A stretch of DNA of 64,000 nucleotides from Frigidibacter mobilis (GCF_001620265.1 NZ_CP012661.1:2170001-2234000), one strand, 5' to 3'. Shown: positions 19,620 through 29,837, counted from the stretch's first letter. Numbers and translations are program-made. The notes: generated from the letters alone by a model not told the origin.

Positions 19620-20306
19620 ATGACCGATAGTGCAACGCCCCCCGCCCCCATCGCCCCGAAACCCGCCCCCAAGCTCGCGCTCGTCACCGGCGCCTCGCGC
19701 GGGCTTGGCGCGGCAATGGCCGAGGCGCTGGCCGCACAGGGCTGGCATGTGATGGCCGTGGCCCGCACCACCGGCGCGCTGGAAGAGCTCGATGACCGCA
19801 TCCAGGCCGCCGGCGGCCAGGCAACGCTGGCGCCGATGGACGTGACCGACCCGGAGGCGATGGCGCATCTGGCCAGCGCGATCGCGGGCCGCTGGGGCAG
19901 CCTGCAGCTGTGGGTCCACACGGCGATCCACGCCGCGCCGCTGGCACCGGCCGCGCATATGGATGCCAAGGACATGGCGAAATCCATCGCCACCAACCTG
20001 ACCGCCACTGCCACGCTGATCGGCCTGCTGGAGCCGCTGCTGCGCGCGGGCCACGGCACCGCGCTGATGCTGGACGATCCGCGCGGCGGCGAGAAGTTCT
20101 TTGGCAGCTATGGCGCGACCAAGGCGGCGCAGATGGCGCTCGTGCGCAGCTGGCAGGCCGAGACGGTGAAGATCGGCCCGCGGGTGGTGATCGCCGAGCC
20201 TGCGCCGATGGCGACCGCCACCCGCGCCCGCTTCTACCCCGGTGAGGACCGTGCGCCGCTGGCGGATACCCGCGCCGAGGCGAACCGACTGATCGCGCGG
20301 CTATAG
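19620..20306 (+). CDS. Short-chain dehydrogenase/reductase (SDR)
   Basis: The 228-aa protein has the Rossmann motif TGASRGLGAAMAEAL near residue 23 and the YxxxK catalytic pair in SYGATKAAQMALV. A Pro/Ala-rich stretch of about 20 residues precedes the fold. The usual catalytic Ser before the Tyr is not obvious (ALMLDDPRGG). The substrate cannot be told from sequence. The frame opens at a GTG at 19590; the ATG at 19620 is preferred. It is followed by surE at 123 nt. Confidence 0.85.
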   Translation: MTDSATPPAPIAPKPAPKLALVTGASRGLGAAMAEALAAQGWHVMAVARTTGALEELDDRIQAAGGQATLAPMDVTDPEAMAHLASAIAGRWGSLQLWVHTAIHAAPLAPAAHMDAKDMAKSIATNLTATATLIGLLEPLLRAGHGTALMLDDPRGGEKFFGSYGATKAAQMALVRSWQAETVKIGPRVVIAEPAPMATATRARFYPGEDRAPLADTRAEANRLIARL

Positions 20307-20428
20307 CCGCGAACCCCTTGCCGCATTGAGCTTTCCGGGAGCCTTTCGGGCCGGATCCGGCCCGCGCCGCTTTACCCCTGTCCCCCGCTCGTCTAAGTAG
20401 GGCAGAGCAGCGGCAACCGGGCGGACCC

Positions 20429-21214
20429 ATGCGGATTCTCATCACCAATGACGACGGCATCAACGCGCGCGGGCTTGAGGTTCTGACCGAGATCGCCACA
20501 GAGCTTGCGGGGCCCAAGGGCGAGGTCTGGACCGTCGCCCCCGCCTTCGAGCAATCGGGCGTGGCGCATTGCATCAGCTACACCCATCCGATGATGATTG
20601 CCAAGCTGGGGCCGCGCCGCTTTGCCGCCGAGGGCTCGCCGGCCGATTGCGTGCTGGCCGGGCTTTTCGACGTGCTGCAGGGGGCGCGGCCCGACCTGGT
20701 GCTGTCGGGGGTGAACCGCGGCAACAATTCGGGCGAGAACGCGATGTATTCGGGCACGCTTGGCGGCGCGATGGAAGCGGCGCTGCAGGGTCTGCCGGCG
20801 ATTGCGCTGTCGCAGTTCATGGGACCGGACACCAACGATCTGGACGATCCGTTCGAGGCGGCGCGGGTTCATGGTGCGGCGCTGGTGCGCAAGCTGCTGG
20901 ACAAGGGCCTGTGGGACGACAGCGATTACCGGCTGTTCTACAGCGTCAATTTCCCCCCCGTGGGCGCCGCGGCGGTCAAGGGAATGCGGGTTGCCGCGCA
21001 GGGCTTCCGCCGCGATACCAGCTTCGGGGTGGAGCCGCATATCTCGCCCTCGGGGCGCAAGTTCCTGTGGATCAAAGGCGGCGCGCAGCACGCGCCCACC
21101 CTGCCCGGCACCGATGTGGCGGTGAACCTCAACGGATATATCTCCGTCACCCCGATGCGCGCCGACCTGACCGCCCATGACGCGCTGGCCGCGCTGGAGG
21201 CCGCCCTGACATGA
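20429..21214 (+). CDS. surE: 5'/3'-nucleotidase SurE
   Basis: The 261-aa metal-dependent survival phosphatase removes phosphate from nucleoside monophosphates. Metal-site residues are seen in [17 protein letters not shown], and the family loop in [19 protein letters not shown]. It overlaps pcm (ATGA) in the conserved stationary-phase cluster surE-pcm-nlpD. Confidence 0.97.
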   Translation: MRILITNDDGINARGLEVLTEIATELAGPKGEVWTVAPAFEQSGVAHCISYTHPMMIAKLGPRRFAAEGSPADCVLAGLFDVLQGARPDLVLSGVNRGNNSGENAMYSGTLGGAMEAALQGLPAIALSQFMGPDTNDLDDPFEAARVHGAALVRKLLDKGLWDDSDYRLFYSVNFPPVGAAAVKGMRVAAQGFRRDTSFGVEPHISPSGRKFLWIKGGAQHAPTLPGTDVAVNLNGYISVTPMRADLTAHDALAALEAALT

Positions 21215-21870
21215 GCCATGCGCCCGGGCCGGAAGAGGAGGCCGAACGCAAGATGCGCTTCCTCTATACGCTCCGGTCCAAGGGCGTGACGGATGCCCGG
21301 GTGCTGTCGGCGATGGAAAAGGTGGATCGCGGCGCCTTCGTGAAGGGGCTGTTCGCGGAACGCGCCTATGAGGACATGCCGCTGCCGATTGCCTGCGGGC
21401 AGACCATCAGCCAGCCGTCCGTCGTGGGGCTGATGACGCTGGCGCTGGAGGTCAGCGCGCGCGACAAGGTGCTGGAGGTCGGCACCGGCTCGGGCTATCA
21501 GGCGGCGATCCTCAGCCATCTGGCGCGGCGGATCTACACGGTGGACCGCCACCGAAGGCTGGTGCGCGAGGCAGATGCGCTGTTCCGGGCGCTGAACCTG
21601 ACCAACATCACCGCGATTGCCGCCGATGGCAGCCACGGGCTGCCCGACCAGGCGCCGTTCGACCGCATCATCGTGACCGCGGCGGCGGAAGATCCGCCCG
21701 GGCCGCTCTTGGCCCAGTTGCGGATCGGCGGTATCATGGTGTTGCCGGTCGGGCAGTCGGATACGGTGCAAAGCCTGATAAAGGTACGGCGCACTGCCGA
21801 AGGGTACGAGTATGAGGAGCTTCGGCCGGTGCGGTTCGTGCCACTGGTCGAGGGGCTGGGTCAGGACTGA
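21211..21870 (+). CDS. pcm: Protein-L-isoaspartate O-methyltransferase
   Basis: The 219-aa enzyme repairs isoaspartyl damage in proteins using SAM. It has the SAM loop [19 protein letters not shown] and the substrate loop [15 protein letters not shown]. Coupled to surE by a 4-nt overlap; nlpD starts 71 nt later. Confidence 0.96.
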   Translation: MSHAPGPEEEAERKMRFLYTLRSKGVTDARVLSAMEKVDRGAFVKGLFAERAYEDMPLPIACGQTISQPSVVGLMTLALEVSARDKVLEVGTGSGYQAAILSHLARRIYTVDRHRRLVREADALFRALNLTNITAIAADGSHGLPDQAPFDRIIVTAAAEDPPGPLLAQLRIGGIMVLPVGQSDTVQSLIKVRRTAEGYEYEELRPVRFVPLVEGLGQD

Positions 21871-21940
21871 CCTTGCCAGGGCGAATACGGGGCCCGGTCA
21901 ACAGGGCCCGATCAATGACGGATGTGACGAGGAACGAGCC

Positions 21941-23137
21941 ATGCCGCGGATGATCCCTGACACCCTGACCCTGGCTGCCGCGCCAAGGCGCAAGCCGATG
22001 CGCGCGGCGCTGGCCGGCCTGTCGCTGCTGGCGCTGGCGGCCTGCCAGCAGAGCGCGGGCGGATTCGACATGGACCTGCGCAGCCTGGGCGACGGGTTCA
22101 GCACCACCGAGGCGGCGCGCAACGCGACCGCGCAGCGGCCGCAGCCCGACGGGCGCGGGGTGATCTCCTATCCGAACTACCAGGTGGCGGTGGCCGGGCG
22201 CGGCGACACGGTGCGCACGGTCGCGGCCCGAGTCGGCCTCGGCGCCGATGAGCTGGCGCGCTTCAACGCCGTATCTGCCGATGCAGCGCTGAACCCCGGC
22301 GAGGTGCTGGCACTGCCGGGCCGGGTGACCGCGGCGCCAGTGAGTGGCGGCAGCGTTACGGGCGGCCCCATCGACATCACCACCATCGCCTCGGGCGCCA
22401 TCGACCGGGCGCAGGTGCCGGCCGGCACCGTGACGGCGGCCGCCCCTGCCCCGACCGGGACAGAGCCGGTGCGCCACCGCGTGGTCCGCGGCGAGACCGC
22501 CTATACCATCGCGCGCGCCTATGGCGTGTCGGTACGCTCGCTGGCGGACTGGAACGGGCTGACCGGCGAGATGACGGTACGCGAGGGGCAGTATCTGCTG
22601 ATCCCGGTGGTGGTGGCGGGCGTGACCCAGCCTGCCAACGTGACCTCGGCCCCCGGGCAAGGCAGCGCGACCCCGGCGCCGCCCTCGGCCTCGCAGCCGC
22701 TGCCGGCCGAGCGGACCGTCACCGCCAGCACCCCGGTAGCAACGCCGCCCGCGCCCGATCTGGGCGGGCAGACCGCGGCCTCGGCCAGCGCCAAGTTCGT
22801 GATGCCGGTGCAGGGCAGCATCATCCGCGGCTATGCGCCCAAAAAGAATGACGGCATCGACATTTCCGCCGCCGCCGGCGCCACGGTGAAGGCTGCCGAT
22901 GCGGGCACGGTCGCGGCGATCACCAAGGATACCGACCAGGTGCCGATCCTGGTGATCCGCCACCCGGGCAACCTGCTGACGGTCTATGCCAATATCGACG
23001 GGATCACCGTGGCCAAGGGCGCCACCGTGGCGCGCGGCCAGGCCATCGCCAAGGTGCGCGCCGGCAACCCCGCCTTCATGCATTTCGAGGTGCGCGACGG
23101 GTATGACAGCGTCGATCCGATGAAGTATTTGCAGTAG
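21941..23137 (+). CDS. nlpD: NlpD-like lipoprotein: two LysM domains plus a degenerate LytM (M23) domain
   Basis: The 398-aa protein has a lipobox ending LALAAC, a LysM repeat near residues 65-112, a second near 175-222 (HRVVRGETAYTIARAYGVS), a Pro/Ala linker, and a C-terminal LytM domain. Zinc ligands are incomplete: KNDGIDIS lacks the first His, and FMHFEVRDG keeps only one His of HxH. This matches NlpD/EnvC-type activators of amidases rather than active endopeptidases. GAGGAA precedes the ATG at 21941, so the longer frame from 21812 is not used. Confidence 0.9.
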   Translation: MPRMIPDTLTLAAAPRRKPMRAALAGLSLLALAACQQSAGGFDMDLRSLGDGFSTTEAARNATAQRPQPDGRGVISYPNYQVAVAGRGDTVRTVAARVGLGADELARFNAVSADAALNPGEVLALPGRVTAAPVSGGSVTGGPIDITTIASGAIDRAQVPAGTVTAAAPAPTGTEPVRHRVVRGETAYTIARAYGVSVRSLADWNGLTGEMTVREGQYLLIPVVVAGVTQPANVTSAPGQGSATPAPPSASQPLPAERTVTASTPVATPPAPDLGGQTAASASAKFVMPVQGSIIRGYAPKKNDGIDISAAAGATVKAADAGTVAAITKDTDQVPILVIRHPGNLLTVYANIDGITVAKGATVARGQAIAKVRAGNPAFMHFEVRDGYDSVDPMKYLQ

Positions 23138-23186
23138 GGTCTTGGGGCCGTTACCGCCATTGGATCGGGCAGGAACAGGCGAGGCA

Positions 23187-23381
23187 CTGCCTCGCCCCGC
23201 CCGTGCGGCACAGTTCACCCAGGGCCGCTGGCAGCGCAAAACCGACTGAGGACAGCGCCCGACCTGGCGGGCGAGAAGCGCCCGCCGAGGGCGGGGCGGG
23301 CGCTGGCCGGGCCCTTTGGGGGCCCGTCCCGGTGCAGTTGAAACCGCACGGCGTGGCGAAGGCGATGGCCTTCGCCAAGGA
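23187..23381 (+). repeat. Dispersed two-hairpin intergenic repeat, copy B
   Basis: This is the clearest copy. Hairpin 1 (23277-23304) is AGCGCCCGCC / GGCGGGCGCT with an 8-nt loop. Hairpin 2 (23354-23377) is TGGCGAAGGC-GATG-GCCTTCGCCA, a perfect 10-bp stem with a 4-nt loop. It lies 50 nt after nlpD and ends just before the AT-richer islet. Shared blocks with the reverse complement of copy A include GCGAGAAGCGCCCGCC (A differs by one base) and GCGTGGCGAAGGCGATGGCC. Confidence 0.78.
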
Positions 23382-23413
23382 TAGCGATGCAGGAGGGGCG
23401 CCAAGCGAAGAAT

Positions 23414-23773
23414 TTATCCGTAGTCAGGCCCTTCGACACGAACCCCGTCAAAAGAGAGACCACTTCTGGTCATGACCATATCAAACCTCTTAAAGAAAGA
23501 GAAAAATCTTGGGCCAGATATAGGAACGTCAACGGCGCGAATGACCTCGTGCGGGTCATCAAATGTTCCTTTTTGCAGATAGACAACCACGCCCGGTTCA
23601 ATTTCTTTGCCGTGATTGCCTCAGAAGCAAAGACGAAATCCGATGACACGCTCATCTTCCGACGCCAAACTCTCGGCTACCAGAAAATCCCGCATAGAAA
23701 TTTCATCTGCACCATCCGCCGCGACGGTGCCTTTATAGTCGTTGTATTGAACGCTGGCTTCGAATGTAGGCAT
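23414..23773 (-). pseudogene. Small gene of unknown function with one in-frame TGA (50 + 68 codons)
   Basis: The ATG at 23773 has a very strong GGAGGTGG Shine-Dalgarno. The frame reads MPTFEASVQYNDYKGTVAAD ... VIGFRLCF, meets TGA at 23621-23623, and continues in the same frame as GNHGKEIEPGVVVYLQKGTF ... to a TAA at 23414. The second part keeps protein-like composition and no further stops. Total read-through length is 119 aa. I recall similar small proteins starting MPTF-ASVQYNDFKGT, but no function. The DNA is visibly AT-richer than both flanks. It may be a young pseudogene, a sequencing error, or recoded. Confidence 0.6.
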
Positions 23774-23941
23774 CGCCACCTCCAATTAAATCACTATTAG
23801 GTGGGGATAACAGGTGCGTGACCCAAAGCACAGACAAGTTCACGGCGCTCAGGTTAAAACGAACCCGGAACACACTGCCCAGTGCCATGACTAATGCCAA
23901 GAGCGGGGCCAACACGGCAGGTGCCAGCGGCAACCGCCCCC

Positions 23942-24784
23942 CTAGATCCGCACGCCCTCACGCCCCGCAAGATCCGTGAAGAACTGCCAGGCCACACGGC
24001 CCGACCGGCCGCCGCGGGTGGCTTGCCATTCGATGGCCTCGGCGCGCAGGCGCTCTTCGCTGATCGCCAGCCCGTAGCTGTCGCAATAGCCACGGATCAT
24101 CGCCAGGTAATCGTCCTGATCGCAGGGGTGGAAGCCCAGCCAGAGGCCGAAGCGGTCGGACAGCGAGACCTTTTCCTCGACCGCCTCGGAGGGGCTGATC
24201 GCGGTGGAGCGTTCATTCTCGATCATGTCGCGGGGCATCAGGTGGCGGCGGTTCGAGGTGGCGTAGAACAGCACATTCTCGGGCCGGCCCTCGATGCCAC
24301 CATCCAGCACCGCCTTCAGCGACTTGTAATGCTGGTCGTCATGGCTGAACGAGAGGTCATCGCAGAACAACACGAAGCGGTGGCTGTGCGCGGCGCGCAG
24401 ATGCGCCAGCAGCCGGCCGACGCTGGGCAGGTCATCGCGCGCCAGCTCCACCAGCTTCAGCGGCAGCCCCGCGGCCAGCACGGCGGCATGGGCGGCCTTG
24501 ACCAGCGAAGACTTGCCCATCCCCCGCGCGCCCCACAGCAGGGCGTTGTTGGCGGGCAGCCCGCGGGCGAACTGGCGGGTGTTGTCCAGGAGCGTATCGC
24601 GCGCGCGGTTGATGCCGACCAGCAGCGACAGATCCACCCGCGCCACGTTCGGCACCGGGGCCAGCCGGTCCGGCGCCACCTGCCACAGGAAGGCATCGGC
24701 GGCGCCGAAATCGGGGCTGCGCTGCGGCGGCGGGGCCAGGCGCTCCAGCGCCTCGGCGATGCGGGTCAGGGCATCTTCCGTCAT
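23942..24784 (-). CDS. DUF815-family AAA ATPase
   Basis: The 280-aa protein has Walker [17 protein letters not shown] near residue 86, Walker [12 protein letters not shown], and the family stretch [20 protein letters not shown] followed by [14 protein letters not shown]. The family is widespread in Proteobacteria, but its client is unknown. Its start overlaps the tatC stop (24781-24784), so it is coupled to the Tat operon. Confidence 0.9.
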   Translation of the reverse strand: MTEDALTRIAEALERLAPPPQRSPDFGAADAFLWQVAPDRLAPVPNVARVDLSLLVGINRARDTLLDNTRQFARGLPANNALLWGARGMGKSSLVKAAHAAVLAAGLPLKLVELARDDLPSVGRLLAHLRAAHSHRFVLFCDDLSFSHDDQHYKSLKAVLDGGIEGRPENVLFYATSNRRHLMPRDMIENERSTAISPSEAVEEKVSLSDRFGLWLGFHPCDQDDYLAMIRGYCDSYGLAISEERLRAEAIEWQATRGGRSGRVAWQFFTDLAGREGVRI

Positions 24785-25656
24785 TTCGGCTCGTCTTCGT
24801 CGTCATCCTCGACCCAGAGGCCCTGGGCGCGCAGATCGGCCTCGCGTTTCTTCTCGATGCGCCGGACCAGCAGGATGGAGATTTCGTAGAGCCCGTAGAC
24901 CACGGTGAACAGCACCACCTGGCTGATGACATCGGGCGGGGTGGCAATGGCGGCCAGCAGCAGGATGGCGACCACGGCATAGCGGCGCATCGAGGCCAGG
25001 CCCTTGGCGCCGATCAGCCCGGCCTTGCCCATCAGCGTCAGCAGTACCGGCAGCTGGAAGCACAGCCCGAAAGCCAGGATGAACTTGATGGTCAGGCCCA
25101 GATATTCCTGCACCGAGCCCTGGAACAGGATCCCGGCCTCGGCCAGCGAGGCACCGGCATCGGTCGGGGTGCCGACCGCGCCCGGCATGTCGGGCAGCAT
25201 CGGGCCCTGCTGGAAACCCAGGAAGAAGCTGAAGGCCATCGGCAGGATCGCGTAATAGGCAAAGGCCGCGCCCACCACGAACATCGCCGGCGAGGCCACC
25301 AGGAACGGCAGGAAGGCGTTCTTCTCGGACTTGTAGAGCCCCGGCGCCACGAAGCGCCAGAGCTGGTAGCCGATCACCGGGAAGGCCAGCACGAAGCCGC
25401 CCAGGAATGAGATGCTGACAGCGACGAAGAAACCTTCCTGCAGCTTGATGAGGTAGAGCCCGCATTCCTGCCCGCGATCGGCCAGCGCGTGGCAGACCGG
25501 GATGGTCAGGAAGTTGAAGATCGGGTTCCAGACCAGGAAGCACAGCAGCATCGCACAGATGAAGGCGACCGCCGCCCAGATCAGGCGGGTGCGCAATTCG
25601 GCCAGGTGCTCGATCAGCGGGGCAGAGCTGTCTTCGATGTCGTCCTGCGCGCTCAT
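24781..25656 (-). CDS. tatC: Twin-arginine translocase subunit TatC
   Basis: The 291-aa protein has six predicted membrane helices and the family start [15 protein letters not shown], with [21 protein letters not shown] as the conserved loop. TatC binds twin-arginine signal peptides. The tail after helix 6 is charged ([10 protein letters not shown]). It overlaps tatB by 4 nt and the DUF815 gene by 4 nt. Confidence 0.97.
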   Translation of the reverse strand: MSAQDDIEDSSAPLIEHLAELRTRLIWAAVAFICAMLLCFLVWNPIFNFLTIPVCHALADRGQECGLYLIKLQEGFFVAVSISFLGGFVLAFPVIGYQLWRFVAPGLYKSEKNAFLPFLVASPAMFVVGAAFAYYAILPMAFSFFLGFQQGPMLPDMPGAVGTPTDAGASLAEAGILFQGSVQEYLGLTIKFILAFGLCFQLPVLLTLMGKAGLIGAKGLASMRRYAVVAILLLAAIATPPDVISQVVLFTVVYGLYEISILLVRRIEKKREADLRAQGLWVEDDDEDEPK

Positions 25657-26306
25657 GCGTCACCCTTGTCGGTCTTGGCGCGCTTGCGCTTGGGGGCGGG
25701 AGCATCCGCGGCGGCGGCGGCGGCGGCGGCCTCGGCCTTCGGCGCGGCGGGCTTTGCCTTGGCGGCGGGCTTCGCGGCGTCTGCGGGCTTGTCAGCCGGT
25801 TCAGGATGGCTGCGGGTCTTGGCGATGCGCTTGACCGGCGTTTCTGCCACCGTCGCTGCGGCCATCGGCGCGGGGGCCGATGGATCGGGCAAGGCCACCG
25901 GCGGCTCCACCGGCGCTGCGCTGCGCGCTGCGGCAGCGGCGGCGCGGTCATCGGCAAGGGCCTGAGTCGCGGGGCCCATCGGCGGGCTCGCCGGGGCCGG
26001 CTTGGCCTGGGGCTGGCTGCCCGGCAGCTTGGGCTCCCATTTCTCGAACCTGTCGGCAGCCTTTTCCAGCGCGTCGAGCCCGAGCGCCTTCTTCGAGGTC
26101 GCGGCCCGCAGGTCGTTGCCGAGGTCCTTCACCCCCGACTCGCGCGCCGCATCGTCCATCGCGCGCGAAAACTCGCGCGCCATGCCGCGGGCCTTGCCGG
26201 TCATCCGCCCAAGGGTGCGGAACATGACCGGCAGATCCTTTGGCCCCACCACGATCAACGCGACGACGCCGATGACCAGAAGCTCGCTCCAGCCGATGTC
26301 AAACAT
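25653..26306 (-). CDS. tatB: Twin-arginine translocase subunit TatB
   Basis: The 217-aa protein has the TatB start [20 protein letters not shown], an amphipathic helix, and a long Ala/Pro/Lys-rich tail (ending [13 protein letters not shown]). It works with TatC in signal-peptide recognition. The tail after about residue 110 is low complexity and likely disordered. Confidence 0.95.
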   Translation of the reverse strand: MFDIGWSELLVIGVVALIVVGPKDLPVMFRTLGRMTGKARGMAREFSRAMDDAARESGVKDLGNDLRAATSKKALGLDALEKAADRFEKWEPKLPGSQPQAKPAPASPPMGPATQALADDRAAAAAARSAAPVEPPVALPDPSAPAPMAAATVAETPVKRIAKTRSHPEPADKPADAAKPAAKAKPAAPKAEAAAAAAAADAPAPKRKRAKTDKGDA

Positions 26307-26374
26307 TGCTTATGCGTCCCGCAAACGGTTTCATCGGCAGACCCTACGCCGGTAGCCTGCCGGGTTCCAGCAGG

Positions 26375-26623
26375 TCAGGCCCGGTCTTTCTCGGGCTGCG
26401 ACGGGATCGGCTGCGGGTTCACATGCGGCGGGATCGTGTCGCGCGGCATCGGTTCGGTGCCGGCAGTCTCGACCTCGTCGGTGCTGTCCTTCACGCCTTT
26501 CTTGAAGGCGGTGATGCCCTTGCCGACTTCGCCCATCAGCGACGAAATCTTGCCGCGGCCGAACAGGACCAGCACAACGACGGCGATCAGCAGAAGGCCG
26601 GGCAGGCCGATATTGTTGAGCAT
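26375..26623 (-). CDS. tatA: Twin-arginine translocase subunit TatA
   Basis: The 82-aa protein has one N-terminal membrane helix, the [20 protein letters not shown] hinge and amphipathic helix, and a short acidic/proline tail. TatA polymerises to open the pore for folded proteins. First gene of tatA-tatB-tatC-DUF815; tatB begins 68 nt downstream. Confidence 0.95.
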   Translation of the reverse strand: MLNNIGLPGLLLIAVVVLVLFGRGKISSLMGEVGKGITAFKKGVKDSTDEVETAGTEPMPRDTIPPHVNPQPIPSQPEKDRA

Positions 26624-26695
26624 GTCATTCTCCCCTGGGGCTCTTCGGGCCCCGTCATGTCACGCCACATTTATGACCTTGGCCAGCGCAATCAA

Positions 26696-26711
26696 AGCCC
26701 CATTCGGGGCT
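26696..26711 (-). terminator. Intrinsic terminator of the EamA gene
   Basis: On the minus strand, AGCCCC-GAAT-GGGGCT forms a 6-bp stem followed directly by TTTGATT. It lies 28 nt after the EamA stop codon and just before the tatA leader. Confidence 0.55.
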
Positions 26712-26738
26712 GGTGCCGAATTTTTGTGTGATTGGCCT

Positions 26739-27671
26739 TCAGGCCGACGCCCCGCGCAGCCGGCGCCAGAGCCTGCCGTCGATCGCAATCAGGCCAAGGC
26801 CGATCAGCGCAAGGCCGGCATAGTGGTTCATCGCCAGCCGTTCGCCCAGGACCAGGCTTCCCAGCAAGATGGCGCTGGCCGGGATCATCAGCGTCACCAT
26901 CGAGGTGTTGAGTTGGCCGATGGCAGACAGGCTGCGGAAATAGATCACATAGGCCAGCGCGGTCGACATCAGCGCAAGGGCGAGAACCGCCCCGAGCGTC
27001 ACCATCCCCGGTGCGGCAAGCGTCCACGGCCTGTCCATAACGGCCACGACGGGGATCATCAGCAGGCTCGACGCAGTCAACTGCCCGAAAGCGCCGATTG
27101 CGGGCGCGATGCCCATGCGGCGGAACCTTTGTCCGAAAAATCCCGCGAAGCCATAGGAGAGCGTGGCCCCAAGGCAGGCGAGCATCGGCAGGATCGGAAA
27201 TCCCTTGTCCGAAAGTGCGTCGCCCCCCACCAGGACCGCCACCCCGCCAAGCCCCAGGGCCACGCCGGCGAGGCGGTTCGCGGTCACGTCGGTTTCCGGG
27301 GCCAGCGCCTTTGTGACGAGGATCGCAAAGACCGGCGTCGTGGCATTCAGGATCGAGGCGAGCCCGCTTGCGATCTGCGTCTGCCCCCAGAACAGCAGGC
27401 TGAAGGGGATGATGTTGTTCAACAGCCCCATCCCGAAGAACGCGCCCCAGACCGGGCGGGCGCGCGGGATCCTTGTCCCCGTCGCGCGCAGATAGACGAA
27501 CAGCGCCAGCGCGGCCAGCGAGACCCGGCACAGCACCACTGTCAGCGGTGGAAGATCGGCCAGGGCGAGCTTCGAGAAGAAGAACGACCCGCCCCACAGC
27601 ACTGAGAGCAGCGCCAGAAGCGACCAGTCGAGGGCCTTGATGGAGGGTTGCTGTGACATTGCCTGTTCCAT
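26739..27671 (-). CDS. EamA-family (DMT superfamily) exporter
   Basis: The 310-aa membrane protein has ten predicted helices in two EamA repeats (first LSVLWGGSFFFSKLALADL, second LACLGATLSYGFAGFFGQRF). Members export amino acids or other metabolites; the substrate here is unknown. The frame extends to 27776, but the ATG at 27671 (MEQAMSQQ) or 27659 (MSQQ) is more likely. It diverges from a LysR gene 118 nt away, a usual regulator/target layout. Confidence 0.88.
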   Translation of the reverse strand: MEQAMSQQPSIKALDWSLLALLSVLWGGSFFFSKLALADLPPLTVVLCRVSLAALALFVYLRATGTRIPRARPVWGAFFGMGLLNNIIPFSLLFWGQTQIASGLASILNATTPVFAILVTKALAPETDVTANRLAGVALGLGGVAVLVGGDALSDKGFPILPMLACLGATLSYGFAGFFGQRFRRMGIAPAIGAFGQLTASSLLMIPVVAVMDRPWTLAAPGMVTLGAVLALALMSTALAYVIYFRSLSAIGQLNTSMVTLMIPASAILLGSLVLGERLAMNHYAGLALIGLGLIAIDGRLWRRLRGASA

Positions 27672-27789
27672 GAGTGAGAAATCCTGCGGTATCCTCAGGG
27701 GAATCTGCAGGTGTTCATGCCTTGTAGACGCCGCATATCGCGGAAAACAAACGAGAAGTTCTGTGCAATTCGGCAAGGAAATCTAAATC

Positions 27790-28674
27790 ATGGCCAGCCC
27801 CCTCCCGTCGCTGAACGCGCTGCGGGCCTTCGAGGCCGCGGCCCGCCACGGCAGCATGTCGCTGGCGGCAGAGGAGCTTCATGTCAGCGCGGGGGCGGTC
27901 AGCCAGCAGATCAGGGAGCTGGAACGGGATCTCGGGGGCCCGCTGTTCCATCGCAGGCCCCGGCAGATCAGCCTGACCGAAACCGGGGCGCAGCTTTTTC
28001 CCGCCTTGCGCAGTGCCTTCAGGATCTTGCGGGAGGCTTCGGACCAGGCGCGGGCACGGCCGGGCACCGCGGTTCTGACGGTAAGCTGCACAGCGGGATT
28101 CGCCAGCCAGTGGCTGCTGCCGCGATTGGCCGGCTTCGAGAGGCTGCACCCCGGGATCGACCTGCGCATCAGTGCCTCGAACCGGATCCTGGACTTCGGG
28201 CAGGACCGGATCGACCTCGCCGTGCGTCACGGGCTTGGCCGCTGGCCGGGCCTCCGCGCCGAACGGCTGGTCGATGACGAGCTGACCCCGGTCTGCAGCC
28301 CGGGCTATCTGCGCAGGAACGGGCCCCTTGCCGGGCCGGGCGATCTGTCCCGCGCCAGGTTGCTGCATGACGAGCACCGGCATGACTGGGCGCTGTGGCT
28401 GATCGCCGCCGGAGCGCCGGACGACTGCGCCGCGGCCGGGCCGGTCTTCGTGGACGGGACCGGAGCCATCGAAGCCGCGAAGGCCGAGCGCGGCATCGCG
28501 CTGGTGCGCCGCTCGATGGTGGCGCAGGATCTGGCCGATGGGCGGCTTGTCGCCCCGTTCGGGCAGGGCGTCAGAAGCGACCTGGCCTATTATCTGGCCT
28601 ATCCGCCGGATGCGCTGGACAAGGCCCATGTCGCGGCCTTCCGGGACTGGTTGCTGGCCGAGGCGGCCCGATAG
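27790..28674 (+). CDS. LysR-family transcriptional regulator (GcvA-like)
   Basis: The 294-aa protein has an N-terminal winged HTH (LPSLNALRAFEAAARHGSMS, then SAGAVSQQIRELERDLGGPL) and a LysR effector-binding domain (ASQWLLPRLAGFERLHPGID). The wording resembles the GcvA subgroup. It probably controls the divergent EamA exporter. The effector is not predictable. Confidence 0.92.
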   Translation: MASPLPSLNALRAFEAAARHGSMSLAAEELHVSAGAVSQQIRELERDLGGPLFHRRPRQISLTETGAQLFPALRSAFRILREASDQARARPGTAVLTVSCTAGFASQWLLPRLAGFERLHPGIDLRISASNRILDFGQDRIDLAVRHGLGRWPGLRAERLVDDELTPVCSPGYLRRNGPLAGPGDLSRARLLHDEHRHDWALWLIAAGAPDDCAAAGPVFVDGTGAIEAAKAERGIALVRRSMVAQDLADGRLVAPFGQGVRSDLAYYLAYPPDALDKAHVAAFRDWLLAEAAR

Positions 28675-28691
28675 GCCGGGGCGCGGCTGAT

Positions 28692-28717
28692 GCGGGGCTG
28701 GGGCGCCCCGGCCCCGC
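28692..28717. terminator. Bidirectional GC-rich hairpin between lysR-type and ABC genes
   Basis: GCGGGGCTGGGGC pairs with GCCCCGGCCCCGC with one T-G wobble. It fills the 44-nt gap between the convergent LysR and ABC-ATPase genes, so it can serve both. There is no U-tract. Confidence 0.5.
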
Positions 28718-28718
28718 G

Positions 28719-29837
28719 CTATCCCTGTGCGGGGAACACGAAGCAGCGGTCGCGGCGCACCGTCAGCCACAGGGGCGTGCCGGGGCGCGGCAGGAACACG
28801 TTAGGCACGCTGGCCTTGAGCACGCGGCCGTCGAAATCCATGCGGAACTCCACCAGGCTCTCGCGGCCCAGAAACCGCGCGCGCTCGACCACGCCGCGGG
28901 CGGGGGTGCCGTCCTGCGGCGTGGGGTTGGGGCCGCGGCCATTGCGGTCGAAGTCGATCTTCAGGTGCTGCGGGCGGAAGATGATGTCGACCTGGGTGCC
29001 GTCGGGCAGGCCCGGGGTCAGGAAGGCGCCGAAGGGCGTGTCGGTCAGCGCGCCCTGCACCCGCCCGCCAATGACGTTCACATCGGAGAAGAACCCCGCC
29101 GCCGCCCGGTCCACCGGCGCGTTGTAGAGATTGTAGGGCGCGCCCATCTGCACGATGCGCCCGCCGCGCATCAGCGCGATCTGGTCGGCCATGCGCATCG
29201 CCTCATGCGGTTCATGCGTGACCAGCAACACCGCCGCGCCCGCCTCTTTCAGCAGGCTCAGCGTCTCGTCGCGGATACCGTCGCGCAGGCGCTCGTCGAG
29301 ACCCGAGAACGGCTCGTCCATCAGCATGATCCGCGGTTTGGGCGCCAGCGCCCGGGCCAGCGCCACCCGCTGCTGCTCGCCCCCCGACAGCTCATGCGGG
29401 TACATGTCGATGTAGCGGCTCATTGCCACCCGCTCCAGCAGTTCGCCGACACGGGCACGCTTGTCGCCGCGCGCGCCCTTCAGCCCGAAGCCGACATTGT
29501 CGGCGACCGACAGATGCGGGAACAGCGCGAAATCCTGGAACATCAGGCCGATGGAGCGGCCCTCGGGCGGCACACGGTAGAGGGTGTCGCAGATCAGCTT
29601 GCCATCGACGAAGATCTTGCCCTCGTCCTGCATGTCCACCCCGGCAATGATCCGCAAGGTGGTAGACTTGCCGCAGCCCGACTGGCCCAGAAGGCAGGTC
29701 ACCTGCCCCGGCTCGATGGTCAGCGACACGTCATCCACGACCGCGCGGCCGCCGAAGCGGCGGGTCAGGTGCTGCACTTCCAGCCGCGGGGCGGGGATGT
29801 TGGCGGGTTGGGACAACCGGTTTCCGATCAATTCCAT
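28719..29837 (-). CDS. ABC transporter ATPase (FbpC/PotA-like), orphan
   Basis: The 372-aa protein has Walker A LGQSGCGKSTTLR, signature HELSGGEQQRVALARAL, Walker B RIMLMDEPFSGLDE, and H-loop VTHEPHEAMRMA. A C-terminal TOBE-like region follows (DGTQVDIIFRPQHLKIDF). The layout matches importer ATPases for iron(III), polyamines or similar. No permease or binding protein is adjacent, so the substrate stays open. A 333-nt gap holding repeat copy C lies upstream. Confidence 0.88.
   Translation of the reverse strand: MELIGNRLSQPANIPAPRLEVQHLTRRFGGRAVVDDVSLTIEPGQVTCLLGQSGCGKSTTLRIIAGVDMQDEGKIFVDGKLICDTLYRVPPEGRSIGLMFQDFALFPHLSVADNVGFGLKGARGDKRARVGELLERVAMSRYIDMYPHELSGGEQQRVALARALAPKPRIMLMDEPFSGLDERLRDGIRDETLSLLKEAGAAVLLVTHEPHEAMRMADQIALMRGGRIVQMGAPYNLYNAPVDRAAAGFFSDVNVIGGRVQGALTDTPFGAFLTPGLPDGTQVDIIFRPQHLKIDFDRNGRGPNPTPQDGTPARGVVERARFLGRESLVEFRMDFDGRVLKASVPNVFLPRPGTPLWLTVRRDRCFVFPAQG

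Noticed and set aside
23387..23800. 137-aa plus-strand frame in the AT-richer islet
   Set aside because: The minus strand has a strong Shine-Dalgarno and protein-like sequence in both halves; this frame has neither.
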